NCBI RefSeq assembly: GCF_009729095.1
Contig: NZ_VTGX01000005.1
Coordinates: 248,001-312,000, forward strand
DNA: 64,000 nt
Direction of reading: 5' to 3'
DNA from: Mycolicibacterium sp. CBMA 247
Lineage (GTDB): Bacteria; Actinomycetota; Actinomycetes; Mycobacteriales; Mycobacteriaceae
A program made the position numbers and the translations under genes. A model generated the notes under the pieces. It was given only the letters and a program-made list of their open reading frames with translations, did not search any database and was not told where the DNA came from. Shown here piece by piece: positions 43,791 to 52,136 of this stretch; within the stretch, counting starts at the first letter, position 1, and every line of letters starts with the position of its first letter.

Positions 43791-44530
43791 GCAACGGAAT
43801 CGCCGTCGTCACCGGCGCGGCCGGTGGGATGGGTGCGTTCATCGCGCGCCGTCTGCACGCCGACGGTCGCCGCGTCCTGCTCACCGATATCGACGCCGAC
43901 GCCGCCGAGGCGCTGGCGCTGGCGCTTTCTTCCGATGGATCGACTGCGAAGGCGGCACGTCTGGATGTCTCCAGCCGTGACGACTTCGCCGCGAGTCTCG
44001 CTGAATGCCAGAGACATTGGGGGACACCGACGATATTGGTGAACAACGCCGCCGTCACCCAGGCAGCCGATCTGATGACGCTCGGCGCCGACGAGTTCAA
44101 TCGAGTGTTGACCACCAACGTCGACAGTGCGTTCTTCGGGTGCCAGGTCTTCGGTGCCGCCATGGCCGAGCAGGGCTTCGGTCGCATCGTCAACATGGCA
44201 TCGCTGGCCGGCCAGAATGGTGGCACGGCAACGGGCGGCCACTACGCGACGTCCAAGGGTGCGATCCTCACCGTCACGAAGATCTTCGCGCGGGAACTGG
44301 CGTCAAAGGGTGTCACCGTCAACGCCATCGCGCCGGGCCCGCACGACCTGCCCGTGGTCAGGGCCACCGTTCCCGCTGACAAACTCGATGCCGTCGTCGC
44401 CGGAATTCCGGTGGGCCGCATGGGAAGTGCCTCGTTTGTAGCCGACATGGTCGCGCTGTTGGCGGCCGACGACGCCTTCTTCGTCACCGGCGCCTGCTGG
44501 GACGTCAACGGTGGTCTGTACGTCCGCTGA
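43787..44530 (+). CDS. iacE: Short-chain dehydrogenase/reductase
   Basis: 247 residues, classical SDR. The cofactor motif is VTGAAGGMGAFIARRL (residues 8-23), the NNAAV motif follows, and the catalytic residues are in NMASLAG and HYATSKGA (Y-x3-K). In the iac pathway IacE works with IacA to give dioxindole-3-acetate. In a benzoate cluster the gene at this place would be the cis-diol dehydrogenase, the main alternative. GTG start at 43787. Confidence 0.83.
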   Translation: MSNGIAVVTGAAGGMGAFIARRLHADGRRVLLTDIDADAAEALALALSSDGSTAKAARLDVSSRDDFAASLAECQRHWGTPTILVNNAAVTQAADLMTLGADEFNRVLTTNVDSAFFGCQVFGAAMAEQGFGRIVNMASLAGQNGGTATGGHYATSKGAILTVTKIFARELASKGVTVNAIAPGPHDLPVVRATVPADKLDAVVAGIPVGRMGSASFVADMVALLAADDAFFVTGACWDVNGGLYVR

Positions 44531-44577
44531 GCTGGCGCTCAACGGTGCAGAACAGAGCTTGGAAAGGAGACAGGGCC

Positions 44578-45528
44578 GTGGCGCTCATAGACGTGGTGGT
44601 CACCAACATCGTGCAGGAAACGCCAACCATCAAGTCCTTCGAGTTGTCCCGGACGGATGGAACTGCCATGGGCAAGTACCTGCCGGGCGCCCACATCGAC
44701 GTGGTGGGGCCCACGGCCGTGACCCGGCAGTACTCGCTGTGCGGCCGGCCTGACGCCGAGGGCGCCTTCGTGGTGGCAGTCAAACGCGAGGACAACTCGC
44801 GGGGCGGGTCGGCCGCGCTGCATGAACTCTCGGTGGGCGACACACTCAAGATCAGCGAGCCGCGCAACCTCCTGCACATCGCCGACGGTGCTGCGCACCA
44901 CGTCCTGGTGGCCGCCGGGATCGGCATCACGCCCATGCTGAGCATGGCTCGCTATATGGACGTGCACCGAATCAGCTTCGAACTGCACTACTTCGCGCGC
45001 ACCGAGGAGGACGCCGCGTTTCTGCCGCTGCTGCGTGAGCGGTGCCCGGACAAGCTGCACGCCCATGTCGGGGTCGGCCGCGACGCTCAGCGAGCGGTGC
45101 TCGACGCAGCGCTGGACGGGGCCTCGGCCGACACCCATGTCTACGTCTGCGGCCCGGACGGCTTCATGGCCAAAGTGGTGGAGAGCGCTCAGTGCCACGT
45201 GCCGGCGGGCAACGTTCACTTCGAACACTTTCACGCGGCCGAACAGCCGGGAGCCGACGCGAATACGGCCTTCGACATCGAACTCGAGGGCCAGACGTAT
45301 CACGTTCCCGCGGACCGCAGCATCGTCGAGGTGCTGGAGGAAAGCGGTTGCGACGTCGACACGTCGTGCCAAGAAGGCATCTGTGGCACCTGCATCATGC
45401 AGGTGCTGTCCGGAGTGCCCGAGCATCGCGACAACGTGCTGACCGCGACTGAACGCGAGTCCGGCGATGTGATGGCGGTGTGCGTCTCACGGACGCGCGG
45501 CGAACGCCTCGTCCTGGACTACTACTGA
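44578..45528 (+). CDS. iacF: Oxygenase reductase with C-terminal 2Fe-2S ferredoxin domain
   Basis: 316 residues of the phthalate-dioxygenase-reductase/VanB type. The FMN-binding part has RQYSLCGRP, the NAD part GIGITPMLSMARYM, and the C-terminal plant-type ferredoxin CQEGICGTCIMQVLSG gives three of four cluster cysteines, with another near C-V-S at the end. It passes electrons from NAD(P)H to the IacC Rieske centre. GTG at 44578 after AAGGAG. Last gene of the iacA-F run, four bases from the convergent regulator gene. Confidence 0.86.
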   Translation: MALIDVVVTNIVQETPTIKSFELSRTDGTAMGKYLPGAHIDVVGPTAVTRQYSLCGRPDAEGAFVVAVKREDNSRGGSAALHELSVGDTLKISEPRNLLHIADGAAHHVLVAAGIGITPMLSMARYMDVHRISFELHYFARTEEDAAFLPLLRERCPDKLHAHVGVGRDAQRAVLDAALDGASADTHVYVCGPDGFMAKVVESAQCHVPAGNVHFEHFHAAEQPGADANTAFDIELEGQTYHVPADRSIVEVLEESGCDVDTSCQEGICGTCIMQVLSGVPEHRDNVLTATERESGDVMAVCVSRTRGERLVLDYY

Positions 45529-45532
45529 CGCG

Positions 45533-46171
45533 TCACTGGTCCACGGGTACATCGACGCCGTAGCGCAAGATGTCGCGGACCAGCGTGCTGACACTGTCGG
45601 CGTCGGTCTTGCTCTTGATGCGGGTGCGGTGTACGTCGACAGTCTTGACGCTCATCCCGAGCCGGCGGGCAATGTTCTGGCTGGGAAATCCCTCGACGAC
45701 GAGTGCGAGGATCTCGCGCTCACGCGGTGTGAGCGAATCCACCTTGGCCTCAACCGCTTTGCGTGCATCGGACTGATGGAACCGCGACTTGGCCTCCACA
45801 ATGCCGGCTTGCACGGCGTCCAGCAACCGCTGCGGTTCGTAGGGCTTCTCGAGAAAGTCGAGTGCACCGGCCTGAAGCGTCGATACCGACATGCGGATGT
45901 CGCCGTGCGCCGAGACGAAGATGATCGCGACGTGCGGCGCGAACTCGTTGAGTTTCTCCTGTAGCCGGGTACCGCTCATCTGCGGCATCCGGACATCGAG
46001 GACGATGCACGCGGGATGGGCGCCGTCGTAGACGGCCAGGAACTCATCGGCACTGTGGCAGATCACCGGCTTGATCCCGATGCTGTCGAGCAGCCAGTCC
46101 ACCGACTCGCACAGCTCGGGATCGTCGTCGACGACGTAAACGGTTGCATCGGTGGTGGTCCGCTGCATCAT
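45533..46171 (-). CDS. FixJ-like response regulator
   Basis: 212 residues. The receiver domain has VYVVDDDPE and the phospho-acceptor D59 in CIVLDVRMP, with the conserved Lys in EKPYEP. The C-terminal LuxR-type helix-turn-helix reads LTPREREILALVVEGFPSQNIARRLGMSVKTVDVHR. Such FixJ/StyR/TodT-type regulators control aromatic catabolism with cytosolic PAS kinases. Its likely kinase is at 34805-36283. It is the last gene of iacH, the 97-residue ORF and this gene. ATG at 46171 with GAGGAG. Confidence 0.9.
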   Translation of the reverse strand: MMQRTTTDATVYVVDDDPELCESVDWLLDSIGIKPVICHSADEFLAVYDGAHPACIVLDVRMPQMSGTRLQEKLNEFAPHVAIIFVSAHGDIRMSVSTLQAGALDFLEKPYEPQRLLDAVQAGIVEAKSRFHQSDARKAVEAKVDSLTPREREILALVVEGFPSQNIARRLGMSVKTVDVHRTRIKSKTDADSVSTLVRDILRYGVDVPVDQ

Positions 46172-46201
46172 GGCTCCTCGCTTCTACATCCAGATCCCTG
46201 G

Positions 46202-46495
46202 TCACTGCGCCGGCGCGAACTCGTTCCAGGCGGCGTCAGCGGTCCAATAGCTGGCGCCAACGGCGCTGAGGTGATGCTCCCACGGCGTGACGCGCAGCAA
46301 CCAGGGTTCTTCCTGGCGTACGGATTCGTCGGCTGCTTCCGGGCCGTCGGCTTCGACCGTCCAATGGACCCAGTTCACCTCGCGGCCGAGTTCGTCATGG
46401 ACGAACAGGTCGACGTGGTGCCAGCCGTAGTTGAACGTGTCCTCGTAACAGGTGAGGAACATGCGGTAGTGCTTGGTGGGCCGGGCGCTGATCAT
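46202..46495 (-). CDS. Small protein of unknown function overlapping iacH
   Basis: 97 residues, rich in Trp and aromatic residues: MISARPTKHYRMFLT, then FNYGWHHVDLFVH, WVHWTVEA and a WTADAAWNEFAP tail. I do not recognise the family. Its ATG overlaps the iacH stop, so the two are co-translated; the regulator gene follows after 30 bases. It may be an accessory subunit or one of the small unassigned proteins of the pathway. No membrane helix. Confidence 0.7.
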   Translation of the reverse strand: MISARPTKHYRMFLTCYEDTFNYGWHHVDLFVHDELGREVNWVHWTVEADGPEAADESVRQEEPWLLRVTPWEHHLSAVGASYWTADAAWNEFAPAQ

Positions 46496-47808
46496 GGCAC
46501 CAACTCACGCGTGGTGACCGATACCGGACTGCACTCGCGCAGTAGAGCTTCCAGCCGTACGCCGAGATCGAGCATCTGATACTCCCGGCCCGGGAGACCG
46601 ATGATCTGCAATCCGAGTGGCAGTCCGGTGGTGGTCACCGCTCCCGGCACGACCACGACCGGCAGCCCGAGCAACTGCCATGGACGGCTGAGGATCGGCG
46701 AGCCGGTAACCGAAAGGCCGGCGGGAGCGGGACCGAGCGCAGCGGGTCCGATGACCACGCCGTTTTCGGCCAGGAGGGCGGCGAGCAGATCACGGGATCG
46801 ATCCCGGCGTACCAGTGCAGAACGGCAATCTGACTCGCCGATCTGCGCGCCCTGCTCGAGAAGCTGGCGCAACGGGGCGCTGAGCAGATCTCCGGCGTGC
46901 TGCAGTTCCCGCGCGCGCGTGTTTGCGGCTTCGCGGGCCATCACGGTGACGTGATCGACGGCCAGGGTGCGGACATGGTCGTCCCAGTCGAGTCGGCGGC
47001 ACTCGATGCCCAGCTGGTGCACCAGCTGAGGAAGCTGCTGCAGCAGTTGCCGCATGGGTGCTGCGAGATCGTCGAGTTCACTTCCGTGCCAGATGAATAC
47101 GGCGCTCGTGTCGGTTGGCTGGGCGGTGTCGCCGGTCGGCCCGGTGAACGCGCGGTATACCAGTCGCATGTCATCGACCGTCCGGGTCAGCAGGCCCAGG
47201 GAGTCGAGCGACTCACTGAGCCCGACGATACCGGCAGTGCTGGTGGCGCCGTGGGCCAGCACCATTCCCGCTGCTCCGCAGAACGAGGCGGGCCTGGTCA
47301 GGGAACCGGCCGTCTGGGTGCCCAGGGCCAGCGGGATGACACCGCCTCCGACGGCCGCGGCAGACCCACTTGATGACCCGCCCGGGGTGTGCCCGAGTGC
47401 ATGCGGGTTGCGGGTGGGGCCCGGCGCGAAGTAGCCGAATTCGGTCGTCACGGTCTTGCCTTGGATGACGGCGCCCAACGCGCGCAGGCGTGCGACGCAG
47501 TCGGCATCGGTGTCAGCCGGTTGGGCGGGTGTCACCGACGATCCGGCGCGGGTCGGTAATCCGGCCACGTGGATCAGATCCTTGACACCGACCGACACGC
47601 CGCTCAGTGCCCGAGGGGTGTCGTAGCGGTCGACGGCGGCGGCCTGTGCCTCCAAGTCATCGCACAGTGCCACCCAGGCTCTCAGATCGGGTTCGCATTG
47701 GCGGATGCGATCTCTCGTCTGCCGAGCCAATGCGAGCGCGGCCCCGGTCTGGCTGACTGCGACGGTGATCTGGTTGGCGATGGGCTGATCCCACAGGTCC
47801 GCGTTCAC
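46492..47808 (-). CDS. iacH: Amidase-signature hydrolase
   Basis: 438 residues of the amidase signature family. The catalytic Lys is in VGVKDLIHVAG, the Gly/Ser-rich signature reads GGSSSGSAAAVGGG, and the nucleophile Ser is in TAGSLTRPA. In iac clusters IacH is the amidase that acts on an opened-ring amide intermediate. It has a GTG start at 47808 after AAGGAG and diverges from iacG over 146 bases with a shared promoter motif. Confidence 0.82.
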   Translation of the reverse strand: MNADLWDQPIANQITVAVSQTGAALALARQTRDRIRQCEPDLRAWVALCDDLEAQAAAVDRYDTPRALSGVSVGVKDLIHVAGLPTRAGSSVTPAQPADTDADCVARLRALGAVIQGKTVTTEFGYFAPGPTRNPHALGHTPGGSSSGSAAAVGGGVIPLALGTQTAGSLTRPASFCGAAGMVLAHGATSTAGIVGLSESLDSLGLLTRTVDDMRLVYRAFTGPTGDTAQPTDTSAVFIWHGSELDDLAAPMRQLLQQLPQLVHQLGIECRRLDWDDHVRTLAVDHVTVMAREAANTRARELQHAGDLLSAPLRQLLEQGAQIGESDCRSALVRRDRSRDLLAALLAENGVVIGPAALGPAPAGLSVTGSPILSRPWQLLGLPVVVVPGAVTTTGLPLGLQIIGLPGREYQMLDLGVRLEALLRECSPVSVTTRELVP

Positions 47809-47865
47809 CTGTTAACTCCTTCGGTCTGACCAGACCAGTCTGACGGCCCGGGGGAGTTCGCGACA

Positions 47866-47891
47866 GTAAAGATTTCCCTGCTACCGGCGTA
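47866..47891 (+). promoter_or_regulatory. Shared element in the iacH/iacG divergent promoter
   Basis: GTAAAGATTTCC (47866-47877), followed by CTGCTACCGG, matches 10 of 12 bases of ATAAAGGTTTCC before the amine oxidase and catB genes. TTTCCCT and AGGGATC also form a loose inverted repeat across 47874-47896. The element lies about 80 bases before iacG. Confidence 0.45.
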
Positions 47892-47954
47892 GGGATCGAG
47901 CAAATAGCTTGGCCGGAGCACGACGAATCCCTGACAGTGGGCAGGAGACCTCGA

Positions 47955-49139
47955 ATGTCCGATACCGCAACACGACACATAGATCAGAAGCTCTTCAAAG
48001 AGGTGACGGGCCATTACCCGACCGGTGTGGCGGTGGTGACGGGTCGCGCCGCTGACGGGGAGCTGCTCGCTTTGGTGGTGGGGACGTTCAGCTCGGTATC
48101 GCTGGGCCCGCCGCTGGTGTCCTTCATGCCGATGAAGACCTCGCGCACGTACGAGCGGATGCGTGAATGCACATCGTTGTGCATCAACATCGTTGGTGGT
48201 GCACAAGAGCGTGAGGTCATGACGATCGCACAGCGGTGGGAGAACAAGTTCGACGGCATCGAATGGTTCCCGTCGCCGTCCGGTGACCCGGTGCTGGCGG
48301 ATTCGGTCGCGTGGATCGACACCAAGCCCTACCGGACCGTCGAGGCGGGCGATCATTGGATCGCATTGTGCGAGGTGACCGCCATGGCGGTGACGAATCC
48401 GGTGACGCCGCTGATCTTCTTCCAGGGTGGTTACGGCAGTTTCGTGTGCACATCGCTGATGGCGCGGATGGACCACGAGATACTCCCTGCCATCCACATG
48501 GCTCATAGCGCGCGCGCCGACGTCGAGGGCCTGGCTTCGCGGATCGGTTGTGAGGCATCGGTGCTCACCGTGATCAGCTCCGACGAGATGGCCGTCGTAC
48601 TGTCGGCGACCGCACCGGGCCTGAATCGGGAAAGCAGTTTGGCCCAACGTGTACCGATCGTTCCCCCCATCGGTGACACCTACGTGTTCAACCTGCCGAG
48701 CGACGAACAAGACCGCTGGATCGCCAAACTCCGCAACTGCGATGACGAGCAGGCGGCAGTTCTTCGGGGGCGACTCGACTTTGTACGCGAACACGGATAT
48801 CTGGCTTCCTTCCTGCCGTCGGAGGGGGCCTTGGCCTATGAGGAGATGCGTGAAGCGACCAGGACGTTCGAGTCCGGACGGATGACACCGGCGCAGGAAC
48901 GCCAGGTCCGTGAGTCGATCAGGCAGAGCCGAATCGACTACCGTGCCCGCACGTTCGCCGATGACGAGTTGTATGACGTCGGCTCCTTGGTGCTGCCGGT
49001 GCGGGATCATCGTGGCGCGTATTCGCTCACATTGCGGTTGGCGCATCTCCCGCAACGTATCTCCGGTTCGGAGATCGCTGGCTGGTTGTCCGACGCACGA
49101 TCGGTCGTGCGGGTACTCGAGAAGGCAGGAACGCGTTGA
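47955..49139 (+). CDS. iacG: Flavin reductase with an extra C-terminal region
   Basis: 394 residues. Residues about 10-170 are a flavin reductase (HpaC/DIM6-like) domain, with GHYPTGVAVVTGR near the start and GTFSSVSLGPPLVSF. The remaining 220 residues are not part of ordinary IacG-type reductases (about 170-190 residues); they begin ARADVEGLASRIGCEASVLTV and look like an IclR effector-type ligand domain. Such flavin reductase plus IclR-like fusions exist in actinobacteria. It would supply reduced flavin to IacA. ATG at 47955 with GGAG upstream. Confidence 0.78.
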   Translation: MSDTATRHIDQKLFKEVTGHYPTGVAVVTGRAADGELLALVVGTFSSVSLGPPLVSFMPMKTSRTYERMRECTSLCINIVGGAQEREVMTIAQRWENKFDGIEWFPSPSGDPVLADSVAWIDTKPYRTVEAGDHWIALCEVTAMAVTNPVTPLIFFQGGYGSFVCTSLMARMDHEILPAIHMAHSARADVEGLASRIGCEASVLTVISSDEMAVVLSATAPGLNRESSLAQRVPIVPPIGDTYVFNLPSDEQDRWIAKLRNCDDEQAAVLRGRLDFVREHGYLASFLPSEGALAYEEMREATRTFESGRMTPAQERQVRESIRQSRIDYRARTFADDELYDVGSLVLPVRDHRGAYSLTLRLAHLPQRISGSEIAGWLSDARSVVRVLEKAGTR

Positions 49140-49735
49140 TGAGTGAAGAAGAGAAGTCCGCGCTGTCCGAACTGACGGCACGAGTGAAGGTGCTCGAGGC
49201 CGAATCGGCAGCACGACGACTGCTCGGACGCTACATGTTTTTGTGTGACGCCCCCTTGCCGATCTCGGATGTGTCGGAGCAGCAGCGCTGCGCCGAGATC
49301 GCCGGACTGTTTTGCGATGACGCAGTATGGGAAGGCGTTGGCGGCACGCACGGTGCGCAATTCGGCCGCAAGGTCGGTCCCGCGGCGATTGCCGATCACA
49401 TGGCTGCGTTCTTCGGGGCGACAAATCCGCGACTGGTCTTCAACACTCACTACCTGTGCACCGAAAGCCTCGTGGCCTCCGCCGAAACCGCCGAGGGCAC
49501 CTGGGTACAGTTCCAGCCCTGGGTGTATGACGACGGCACTTCGGTACTGCGCTCGAGCCGGCTGCATGTCCGATTTCGCGACACCGTCCACGGGTGGCGC
49601 ATCGCGCACTACCGGACCGAGAACTTGTTCGTCGCTGATCTCGCCCCGGGCTGGGCGAAGAAACTGATCGAGGAGTCCGAGCTGATGGGTTCGGCCGAGG
49701 CGGCGCTGCCAGTCGTCACCGGCCGCCCCCGCTGA
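49139..49735 (+). CDS. SnoaL/NTF2-like protein, possible iacI
   Basis: 198 residues with an N-terminal helix (LSELTARVKVLEAESAARRLLGRYM) and an NTF2-like fold: CDDAVWEG, LVFNTHYLCTES and a conserved WRIAHYRTENLF. Proteins of this type in catabolic clusters act as dehydratases, isomerases or cyclases. Iac clusters include a small protein of uncertain role (IacI); this could be its counterpart. The ATG at 49139 overlaps the iacG TGA by one base. A hairpin follows. Confidence 0.72.
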   Translation: MSEEEKSALSELTARVKVLEAESAARRLLGRYMFLCDAPLPISDVSEQQRCAEIAGLFCDDAVWEGVGGTHGAQFGRKVGPAAIADHMAAFFGATNPRLVFNTHYLCTESLVASAETAEGTWVQFQPWVYDDGTSVLRSSRLHVRFRDTVHGWRIAHYRTENLFVADLAPGWAKKLIEESELMGSAEAALPVVTGRPR

Positions 49736-49744
49736 CCTCCTTCC

Positions 49745-49777
49745 GCCGCCCCGGCCTCTCGTCTGTGCGGGGGCGGC
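49745..49777. terminator. Hairpin between convergent iacG operon and LLM operon
   Basis: GCCGCCCC (49745-49752) pairs with GGGGCGGC (49770-49777) around a 17-base loop. No T tract. It sits in the 51-base gap between two convergent operons. Confidence 0.6.
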
Positions 49778-49786
49778 AGAAGGGTG

Positions 49787-50773
49787 TCACAAATGGGCGC
49801 GGATACGTCCGATGACCTCATCGCACAACAAGGCGATTCCGCTCTCGGGGGTGAGTCCGAACGGTGTGTCGAATTCCACGCGTTGGGCCCCGGCGTCGAG
49901 GATCGAGGCGGCGTGCTCGGCGACGTCGGCCGGGGTTCCGGAGAAGGCGAACAGGCCGAGCAGATCGTCGGGGATGAGACGACCCGCCTGTGTGAAATCT
50001 CCTGCAGCGCAGTACCGATGGACACGTTCCTGCAGTTCCGGGTCGACGGTGACCGTCGGATCGAAGCGCGCGACGACATCAAAGTACGGCGCCACCGCGG
50101 TGCGGGCCGCGGCCCGCGCCGCCTTTCGGTCCTCGTCGACCACGGCGATCGCGTTGAGGCAGATGCCTGGTCGGCCGCCGGTGGTGCCGGCCATGTCGGC
50201 CAGCACTTTGACCATTGCCGGATTGGCGCAACCACCGGCCTGTAACTCGTCGGCGAGCCGGCCCGCAATCCGTGCCAGCCGAGGGCTCCACGACCCGATC
50301 AGCAGCGGCACGCGTGGCCGGTGCGGTTCGAAATGCAGGCGGGTGTTCGGCGACATGCTGTAGACCTTGCCGACGTGTCCGCTGCCATTGCCGGCCAGCA
50401 GGGCGCTCACGATGGCGACGGTGTCCTCAACCGCCGCCAGCGCGTCGGACTGATCGAGGGCGAGTTTGTCCATCCACGCGCCACGTACCACTCCGTAGAA
50501 CGCACGACCCGAGGACATCAGGTCCAGATAGGCGATCTGTCCAGCGATCTCCACCGGATGCTGCGTCCACGGTGTGTAGGCAGCCACGCCGAGTCGTATC
50601 GAACGAGTGACCTCTGCCATGGTGTGCAGGACCAGTGCCGGCGGGCTGAACATGAGATCGCCGAAGACCGTGATCGCGTCGAAGCCGGCGTCCTCCGCGC
50701 GACGCGCGATATCCCGATAGGTCTGCGGCAACAGCGATCCCGCCAGGCCGATGCCGATTTCGTGATCAGGCAC
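49787..50773 (-). CDS. Luciferase-like (LLM-class) oxidoreductase
   Basis: 328 residues, TIM-barrel bacterial-luciferase family. Landmarks include ARRAEDAGFDAITVFGD, RLGVAAYTPWTQHP, GRAFYGVVRGAWMD and FDTPFGLTPESG. Such enzymes use FMNH2 or coenzyme F420; the sequence alone does not tell which, though F420 use is common in mycobacteria. It is a close paralogue of the next gene, sharing GGCANPAM, RLIPDDLL and the PFGLTPESG ending. GTG at 50773 after GGAGG, overlapping the previous stop by eight bases. Substrate unknown; context suggests an indolic or ring-opened compound. Confidence 0.82.
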   Translation of the reverse strand: MPDHEIGIGLAGSLLPQTYRDIARRAEDAGFDAITVFGDLMFSPPALVLHTMAEVTRSIRLGVAAYTPWTQHPVEIAGQIAYLDLMSSGRAFYGVVRGAWMDKLALDQSDALAAVEDTVAIVSALLAGNGSGHVGKVYSMSPNTRLHFEPHRPRVPLLIGSWSPRLARIAGRLADELQAGGCANPAMVKVLADMAGTTGGRPGICLNAIAVVDEDRKAARAAARTAVAPYFDVVARFDPTVTVDPELQERVHRYCAAGDFTQAGRLIPDDLLGLFAFSGTPADVAEHAASILDAGAQRVEFDTPFGLTPESGIALLCDEVIGRIRAHL

Positions 50774-51803
50774 TGGCCAGTGCCTCCGATCGGTATCCCG
50801 CGCTGCGCAGGATGGGCAGCACCCGGTTGCCGAGCAGGTCGACGCCCGATTCCGGGGTGAGTCCGAACGGTGTATCGAACTCGATGCGTTTGGCGCCCGC
50901 GTCGTACACCGCGGCCGCGTGCTCGGCGACCTCGTCCGGTGTGCCCGTGAAGGTGAACTTGTCGAGTAGGTCATCGGGGATGAGCCGGCCCGCTTCTTCG
51001 TAGCGATGCGCCCGTAGCAGAACATCCATCCGGTTCAGCAGGTCCGGATCGACGTCGAGGGTGCGGTCGAGGCCCGCGATGACCTGGAATGGCAGTGCGA
51101 CTTCCGTGCGGGCCCGGGCCCGGGCAGCGTCACCGTCCTCGTCGACCACCGTTACCGCGGTGAGGACGATGTCCACACCGCCGGGTGGGCGGCCGGCCGC
51201 GTGCTCGCCGACGGCCGCGAACTCCTTGACGATGGGCGCCATGGCGGGGTTGGCGCAACCGCCGACCTGCACTTGATCGGCGTGGGCGCCGGCGTACTCG
51301 GCCAGGCGGGGGCTCCACGTACCGACCATGAGCGGAATGCTCTCGCGCAGAACTGGATAGAAGGGTGTGGTGCCGGCGTTCACGCTGTACACCCGGCCTT
51401 GGTAACCCTCGCCGGATCCGGACAGGAGTTGCCGCACGATCGCAACCGTGTCCGTGACCGCGGCCAGTGAGTGACTCGTGTCGAGATGGAGCTGGTCGAG
51501 CCAGGCGCCTCGCACGATGCCCATGAACGCCCGGCCTTGCGATAGGTGATCGATGTAGGCCAACTGGCCGGCCACCTCCACCGGATGCAGGGTCCACGGG
51601 GTATAGCAGCCGACGCCGAGCTGGATCCGGCTGGTCGCCTCGGCCATCGACGCGAGCACCATCGCCGGCGGCTGCATCATCAGGTCGCCGAACACGGTCG
51701 CGACGTCGAAACCGAGTTCTTCCAGGCGCGCAGCGAGTGCCGGATACGCGGCGGGCGCGAGGGTGCCGCCGAATCCCACGCCGAACTGAATGGTCTCGCT
51801 CAC
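50766..51803 (-). CDS. Luciferase-like (LLM-class) oxidoreductase, paralogue
   Basis: 345 residues. It has the same order of landmarks as its downstream neighbour: ARLEELGFDVATVFGD, QLGVGCYTPWTLHP, GRAFMGIVRGAWLD and FDTPFGLTPESG. The two may form a heteromer, as LuxA/LuxB do, or act on successive substrates. GTG at 51803, sharing four bases (GTGA) with the previous stop; the ribosome site is weak, so translation is probably coupled. Confidence 0.82.
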   Translation of the reverse strand: MSETIQFGVGFGGTLAPAAYPALAARLEELGFDVATVFGDLMMQPPAMVLASMAEATSRIQLGVGCYTPWTLHPVEVAGQLAYIDHLSQGRAFMGIVRGAWLDQLHLDTSHSLAAVTDTVAIVRQLLSGSGEGYQGRVYSVNAGTTPFYPVLRESIPLMVGTWSPRLAEYAGAHADQVQVGGCANPAMAPIVKEFAAVGEHAAGRPPGGVDIVLTAVTVVDEDGDAARARARTEVALPFQVIAGLDRTLDVDPDLLNRMDVLLRAHRYEEAGRLIPDDLLDKFTFTGTPDEVAEHAAAVYDAGAKRIEFDTPFGLTPESGVDLLGNRVLPILRSAGYRSEALASA

Positions 51804-52117
51804 GTGAGATCCGATGTCTTCATGGTGACGGTGCCGATGCGAACGATCTTCATCGACAGTCCTTCCTCGGGGTCGGGACAGCACGCGTAGGAGTCCTGCT
51901 CAAGCCAGTCACCTGCTGGCAGCTGACGCATCTTCGCCGGCAGCAGGGGCAGCACCGACTGGATAGCCCAGTAGCAGAACGGTTGTCCGTCCGGAAGGCT
52001 GAGCTGATCGCTGTTGCGAACCTCGAAGTAGTCACCCACCTTCATCCCGCAGACCGACCGGCCCTTGATCTCGGCCACCTCGACACGAAGGTCGAATAGG
52101 GTCATCTCGTCTTCCAT
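51800..52117 (-). CDS. TIGR04076-family small protein
   Basis: 105 residues. The pattern VCGMKVGDYFEV, then PDGQPFCYWAIQSVLPLLPA, then ACCPDPEEG is that of TIGR04076 proteins, which keep several cysteines and have no known function. It lies between a permease and the paired luciferase-like enzymes and overlaps the next gene by four bases. A role as a metal- or redox-binding helper of those oxidoreductases is possible. ATG at 52117. Confidence 0.75.
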   Translation of the reverse strand: MEDEMTLFDLRVEVAEIKGRSVCGMKVGDYFEVRNSDQLSLPDGQPFCYWAIQSVLPLLPAKMRQLPAGDWLEQDSYACCPDPEEGLSMKIVRIGTVTMKTSDLT

Positions 52118-52136
52118 GGTTAGCGGTTCTCCGATC

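Noticed and set aside
40440..45528. Reading the operon as benABCD (benzoate dioxygenase)
   Set aside because: A group-D flavin monooxygenase and a small IacB-like protein precede the Rieske genes, and an amidase and flavin reductase lie nearby; this fits iac better, though not proven.
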